From Methanobacterium_B sp963825335 (lineage in GTDB: Archaea; Methanobacteriota; Methanobacteria; Methanobacteriales; Methanobacteriaceae), in NCBI GenBank assembly GCA_963825335.1, contig CAWGSP010000001.1, forward strand, positions 1,674,001-1,738,000: a stretch of 64,000 nucleotides of DNA. Direction: 5' to 3'. Below the pieces are notes generated by a model. It saw only the letters and a program-made list of their open reading frames with translations. It did not search any database and was not told the origin of the DNA. This document shows positions 60,440 to 64,000 of this stretch, piece by piece. A program made the position numbers and the translations under genes. Position 1 is the stretch's first letter; the number at the start of each line of letters is the position of its first letter.

Positions 60440-60608
60440 ATGGAAAGACAAACAACAAAATATATTATTTTCTATAATAATTTTATTTATCATCATATAC
60501 ACAATAGATTCCTTATTTTTAAGGCATTTGTTTTGGGAACGCCTAATAACCAATATTATAATCGTAGTAATATACATAACAATAATCTATAGATGGATAA
60601 GGAAATGA
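60440..60608 (+). pseudogene. Possible small membrane protein with a one-base frameshift
   Basis: AGGATAACA leads to ATG 60440 (MERQTTKYIIF). After one base the next frame reads as a hydrophobic helix (IIILFIIIYTIDSLFLR), a charged loop HLFWERLIT and a second helix NIIIVVIYITII, ending YRWIRK at 60608. The two-helix pattern with charged loop and basic end is like a real small membrane protein. At this size a chance frame cannot be excluded. Confidence 0.35.
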
Positions 60609-61472
60609 TTAACAATTTTTTTAATCTTGATAATGCATTGAATATTTCAGATAACCGAATAAACTCAATCAAAAATAGTAAAGAAATTTAGAAATGAAGT
60701 AAAAAAAACCTATTTAAAAGTAATATAAAATTATTTTTTGAATTATAATAAATTATATCTAGTCAAATAATATGATTAAAAATTCTCTAATATCAGTATT
60801 AAGTCGTGGATAAACTAACAATCATCGACTAAATCCTTTCATTCTTTTGAACCCTCCACCACAAAATGTTCAGATCGTTCTGCATTTCTGTATAGTTGAT
60901 ATTCGAAGCGGTTCTTGTAAATAATAGTATGCTACACAGGCAAACTGTTCTAACTAATGTATTGAAATTTTAACTATTTATTTATTTTACTTAGGTCATT
61001 TTGTCAAGCAATAACACTTCATTTGATGATTTTATTTCTTTCGGAGTAGCTTGTAATTCCTCATGTATATCATTAATTTCTTTAGTTATTCATAGCCTAT
61101 GTCAAATTATCAACTGTTAATTATCAACTAAATACCCTAGATTGCTTTTATTAATTATTGTTAACGATGAAATAGTATCATTCATACTAACTATATAGAT
61201 ATTGGTACTTGTTTATTACTTTTAAATTCACTAATTAATATTCAATGATATAAATAAGCAGTATCTGGTCTATAATTTTGTTTACTCTAATCGATTGAGA
61301 TTTAAAAGAATATTAAATGGAAAGATTTAATATTATTAGAATTTTTTCTATCAAAGAATACTCCCTATTGTTCCTAATATGTGAAATTAAATTCATAAAT
61401 GGTGTATTTAAATACTTGTTTTTATATTATTATAATTTAGAGATAAACATGCTAAAAATGGAGTTGAATGAT
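60609..61472. other. Intergenic region, about 860 bp
   Basis: AT-rich. Two short - strand peptides without starts (near 61010-61100 and 60840-60930) look protein-like but are too short to call; they may be remains of lost genes. Confidence 0.4.
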
Positions 61473-61832
61473 ATGACGAGAGTTGTGTGGTTTGAGATAC
61501 CTGCAGATGATCTTGGAAGGGCTGCTAAATTTTATGAAGATGTTTTTGGATGGAAAATTGACAGATGGGACAGTCCTTTTGACTATTGGTTGGTAACCAA
61601 TGAAAAGGATGATGAGCAGTATATTAACGGGGCGTTAACAACCAAAGATGAGAAAAAAAGTGTTAGATATAATAAATTTATAAATGTTGACTCCTACGAT
61701 GAATCTGCTAATAAAATTGAAATTGAAGGCGGGAAAATGTTGACTAGAAAAATGAATATTCCCGGTATAGGTAAAATGGGATCATTTCAAGATACAGAAG
61801 GAAATGTGCTAGCAATAGTAGAGTCTAATTGA
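61473..61832 (+). CDS. VOC (glyoxalase/bleomycin-resistance fold) protein
   Basis: A 119-residue protein of the vicinal oxygen chelate fold: VVWFEIPADDLGRAAKFYED, FGWKIDRWDSPFDYWLVTNE, then a second half ending GIGKMGSFQDTEGNVLAIVE. VOC proteins bind metals and act as glyoxalases, dioxygenases or antibiotic-binding proteins; this short single-domain type is mostly uncharacterised. The open frame begins at 61317, but that stretch is AT-rich and non-homologous; ATG 61473 follows GGAG (61460-61463) and starts the conserved core. It is separate from the downstream FIST gene by 150 bp. Confidence 0.85.
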   Translation: MTRVVWFEIPADDLGRAAKFYEDVFGWKIDRWDSPFDYWLVTNEKDDEQYINGALTTKDEKKSVRYNKFINVDSYDESANKIEIEGGKMLTRKMNIPGIGKMGSFQDTEGNVLAIVESN

Positions 61833-61981
61833 CCAACTACTTTATTATTATTTTTTTAAATATCTCCAAACTATTAAAAAATTTAAATCATTTTAAAAGA
61901 TTAAATACTGCTATAAATTTTCAGACTGAAATCAATCAAATATATTAACTAATATTATCCATAACGAGGCAGGAATATTCT

Positions 61982-63223
61982 ATGAAACCAACAATGAAAC
62001 CAATAAGTATAGGAATTGGATTTTCTGATAATGGAGATGCAAAAAAAGCAGCTCAAGATGCCCAGGATATGGCAGGTAAGTCAGCTGAATTTGCTGTTGT
62101 ATTTGCATCCTCCAACTACGACCCACATGAAACATATGAAAGTATCAGATCAGTTTTAAAAGATGCAAATATCATTGGTGGTACCACGGCCGGAGAATTA
62201 TGCAATCTTTCGGGAAAATCGGTAACTAATTCAATATGTGTTTTAGCAATTGGTGGAAAAATCTTAAAAAGCTCGGTGGGAGTAGGAAATGAATTATCAA
62301 AAGATGGTGAAAAAGCAGGAATAGAAGCCGCAACATCAGCTTACAAATCCCTGGATTTTAACCCGTATACAATGTTCGTTGGAATGATGAAAAAAAACCC
62401 ACTCGATGTTGTTAAAATGAAAACATTCGCCAACATTGTGTTACCAGATGGAATGTCATCAAGTGAAGAAGATTTCCTTAGGGGTATAATACAAGTCACA
62501 GGCCGAAACTACCCAATAATTGGAGGATCTACTGGGGATGATCTTAAACTAAGACAAACATGGCAATTTGCAAACGGAGTTTACACTGATTCAGGTGTTT
62601 TAGGGGTTATATCTGGAGGAATAAAAATCGGCACTGCGATAGGAAACAATTACAAGCCGATAATAACTAAAGGAGCAGCTGTAACTAAATCTGACAGAAG
62701 AATAGTCTATGAAATGAACAATCGACCAGCTGCAGAAGTAATGAAAGAGTTATTGGGGGTTGATGAACTGACATCTGATTGTTTTGCAGAATATCCCTTA
62801 GGATTTAAAAGTCTCGACATTTCAAACGAGTATGTTATAAGAAGTATAATGAAAGAGAATCATGATAATAGCCTCACATTTTACTCTGAAGTACCGATAG
62901 GTGCCTATTTTAACATAATGGAAACCAGTAAAGAAATATTAGAAGAAAAATTCCTTGAAACATTGAATAAAGCTATTGTTGATGCAGGTGATCCTAAAGA
63001 AATAGGGGCTGTAATAATCTTTAACTGCATATATAAACATATAGCTAACCAAAGATGTTCATGTAACGACTTTGATGTAATATGGAAAGTATTAAACAAG
63101 GATGTACCAATTATAGGATTTAATACTTACGGAGAACAAGGATCAACAACAGGAGGATCTATAGGACATCATAACCAGACATCATCAATACTGGTAATAG
63201 GTAACGAACTAGTATCACAGTAA
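61982..63223 (+). CDS. FIST domain protein (FIST N and FIST C)
   Basis: A 413-residue soluble protein with the two-part FIST layout. The N-terminal part (KKAAQDAQDMAGKSAEFAVV, GTTAGELCN, GSTGDDLKLRQTWQFANG) and the C-terminal part (YEMNNRPAAEVMKELLGV, AEYPLGF, FNCIYKH, IIGFNTYGEQGSTTGGSIGH) fit the family. FIST is a sensory domain, often attached to signal-transduction outputs, and is thought to bind small ligands such as amino acids. Here it stands alone. AGGCAGGAA precedes ATG 61982. It may form a unit with the membrane protein that follows after about 90 bp. Confidence 0.92.
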   Translation: MKPTMKPISIGIGFSDNGDAKKAAQDAQDMAGKSAEFAVVFASSNYDPHETYESIRSVLKDANIIGGTTAGELCNLSGKSVTNSICVLAIGGKILKSSVGVGNELSKDGEKAGIEAATSAYKSLDFNPYTMFVGMMKKNPLDVVKMKTFANIVLPDGMSSSEEDFLRGIIQVTGRNYPIIGGSTGDDLKLRQTWQFANGVYTDSGVLGVISGGIKIGTAIGNNYKPIITKGAAVTKSDRRIVYEMNNRPAAEVMKELLGVDELTSDCFAEYPLGFKSLDISNEYVIRSIMKENHDNSLTFYSEVPIGAYFNIMETSKEILEEKFLETLNKAIVDAGDPKEIGAVIIFNCIYKHIANQRCSCNDFDVIWKVLNKDVPIIGFNTYGEQGSTTGGSIGHHNQTSSILVIGNELVSQ

Positions 63224-63319
63224 AACTGAATAACATGATAAAAATCCAAAAAGTTAATTTTTATATAATGCCATTAATTATCTCTTTGAAAATGCAAATA
63301 AATATGGAAGGTGAATAAA

Positions 63320-63718
63320 TTGGAATCTGATAATGAAGCTTTGAGCATCAATATGCGAACTTCAATAGTTCTTCTAGAGGTTTTTTTAGTTGCAATTATC
63401 ATTGCATTAATAATTACTGTAATAAATAGTGTTTTTGACGTTCAAATCTTGGCAATTACTCTTATTTCCCCAATAATCATTCTTAACATTGTTTTCATTT
63501 ATTATTGTAGACAACAAAAAGCTTGGAGCTATGCCGGAGCATCGATTTTAGGTGTAATAGGAGTTATTCTACGTGTTACTATAAGCACCCAACCAAATCT
63601 GGAGGTGGGTGGAGGCCTCCCAGCAGGAATCACAGTACTTTACATAGTGTTAGGTGCCATGGTAGCACTAAAAAATTATGAAGCAATGCTGGAATTAAGA
63701 GATCTTAAGATAGTATAA
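63320..63718 (+). CDS. Small membrane protein of unknown function
   Basis: A 132-residue protein with about four hydrophobic helices (VLLEVFLVAIIIALIITVIN, LAITLISPIIILNIVFIYYC, the YAGASILGVIGVILRVTIS region and AGITVLYIVLGAMVAL) and a short charged C-terminus. TTG 63320 is preferred to GTG 63311 because AAGGTGA then becomes the ribosome site at normal spacing. It follows the FIST sensor gene by 96 bp in the same direction, so it could be its membrane partner. That link is only by position, and no family is recognised. Confidence 0.68.
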   Translation: MESDNEALSINMRTSIVLLEVFLVAIIIALIITVINSVFDVQILAITLISPIIILNIVFIYYCRQQKAWSYAGASILGVIGVILRVTISTQPNLEVGGGLPAGITVLYIVLGAMVALKNYEAMLELRDLKIV

Positions 63719-64000
63719 TTGTATTTCTTAATCATCTAATCTTCAATATTAATCGAATACAGCCAAAATACCTTTATAACTGGTTAATTTTCTAAATCAT
63801 TTTTTTTATTTATTTTAATTTTCTATAATTTCAAATTGTTAGGATTAATGATTACAAAAAAAATCAATTTCGATATGTATTTAATAATTTATTACAATTA
63901 CATGAGCTTTTTCATGATTTACAATTTAAATGTAAAAATTAATATAACATCATAAATAGATGAAGATTGAATATTTATACTAAAAAAATTATTATTACAA

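Noticed and set aside
60838..60935. - strand peptide reading YKNRFEYQLYRNAERSEHFV
   Set aside because: About 26 codons after a stop and no start; more than one frame looks protein-like here, so chance cannot be excluded.
61010..61100. - strand peptide reading EINDIHEELQATPKEIKSSN
   Set aside because: Protein-like, but only about 30 codons without a start; could be a relic, too short to call.
61317..61472. N-terminal extension of the VOC protein
   Set aside because: The 52 extra residues are not VOC-like and are AT-composition-driven; the ribosome site belongs to ATG 61473.
1..64000. Search for CRISPR arrays, tRNA or rRNA genes, prophage and replication origin
   Set aside because: No regularly spaced repeats, no tRNA T-arm-like GTTCGAATC context with a cloverleaf, no conserved rRNA segments, no phage structural genes and no Cdc6/ORB-like cluster were found by eye.

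Overview
The window looks like a chromosomal segment of a Methanobacterium-type methanogen (order Methanobacteriales). The signs are very AT-rich DNA, archaeal GGTGA/GGAGG ribosome sites, TATA-box promoters, a pseudomurein-binding repeat protein, an MTH865-family protein, a DUF5518 protein, a polymorphic-repeat adhesin and a papain-like surface protease. No rRNA, tRNA or CRISPR array was seen. The assignment is inferred from gene families, not from a marker gene.

Layout. 1-12970 (+ strand) is a glycosyltransferase block. It holds three tandem GT2 paralogues (the third frameshifted), a GT2_4-type enzyme, a double-GT2 protein, an asparagine-synthase-like ATPase and a methyltransferase/coiled-coil/GT2 fusion. 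13109-30917 (- strand) holds cell-surface proteins (parallel beta-helix adhesin, pseudomurein-binding transglutaminase-like protein, a multiply frameshifted beta-propeller/Ig-like protein, papain-like peptidase). Interleaved with these are two large double-domain glycosyltransferases, a DUF1616 membrane protein and two dTDP-rhamnose genes (rmlD-rmlA). 31238-37011 (- strand) is a pseudaminic acid cluster: pseB, pseC, an SpsF-type cytidylyltransferase, a pseG-GNAT fusion and pseI. 37337-45069 holds a TauE/SafE exporter, small membrane and secreted proteins, a Wzx-type flippase, a decayed polysaccharide glycosyltransferase and an Asp2-like alpha/beta hydrolase. 45339-46697 is a complete insertion sequence with an exact 8-bp target duplication. 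46818-50050 has two GT4 genes (one frameshifted) with a GT2 relic between them. 50223-63718 is more ordinary chromosome: PRC-barrel, MFS exporter, ABC-2 exporter, MBL hydrolase, zinc ribbon, MTH865, alpha/beta hydrolase, VOC and FIST proteins.

How the genes may work together (inference). Nucleotide sugars (dTDP-rhamnose in part, CMP-pseudaminic acid in full), about ten glycosyltransferases, a flippase and several exported wall or surface proteins suggest a locus that builds and displays a surface glycan on a pseudomurein-walled cell. rmlB, rmlC and an oligosaccharyltransferase are not in the window.

Two patterns stand out. First, at least nine loci carry frameshifts, most explained by a single base, alongside clearly decayed relics; this is either surface-gene decay or indel errors in the assembly. 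Second, three genes have their best-placed start at ATT, ATA or ATC. Two secreted-protein genes 16 kb apart share a conserved promoter and upstream element at the same distance from their starts, which is the most interesting regulatory signal here.
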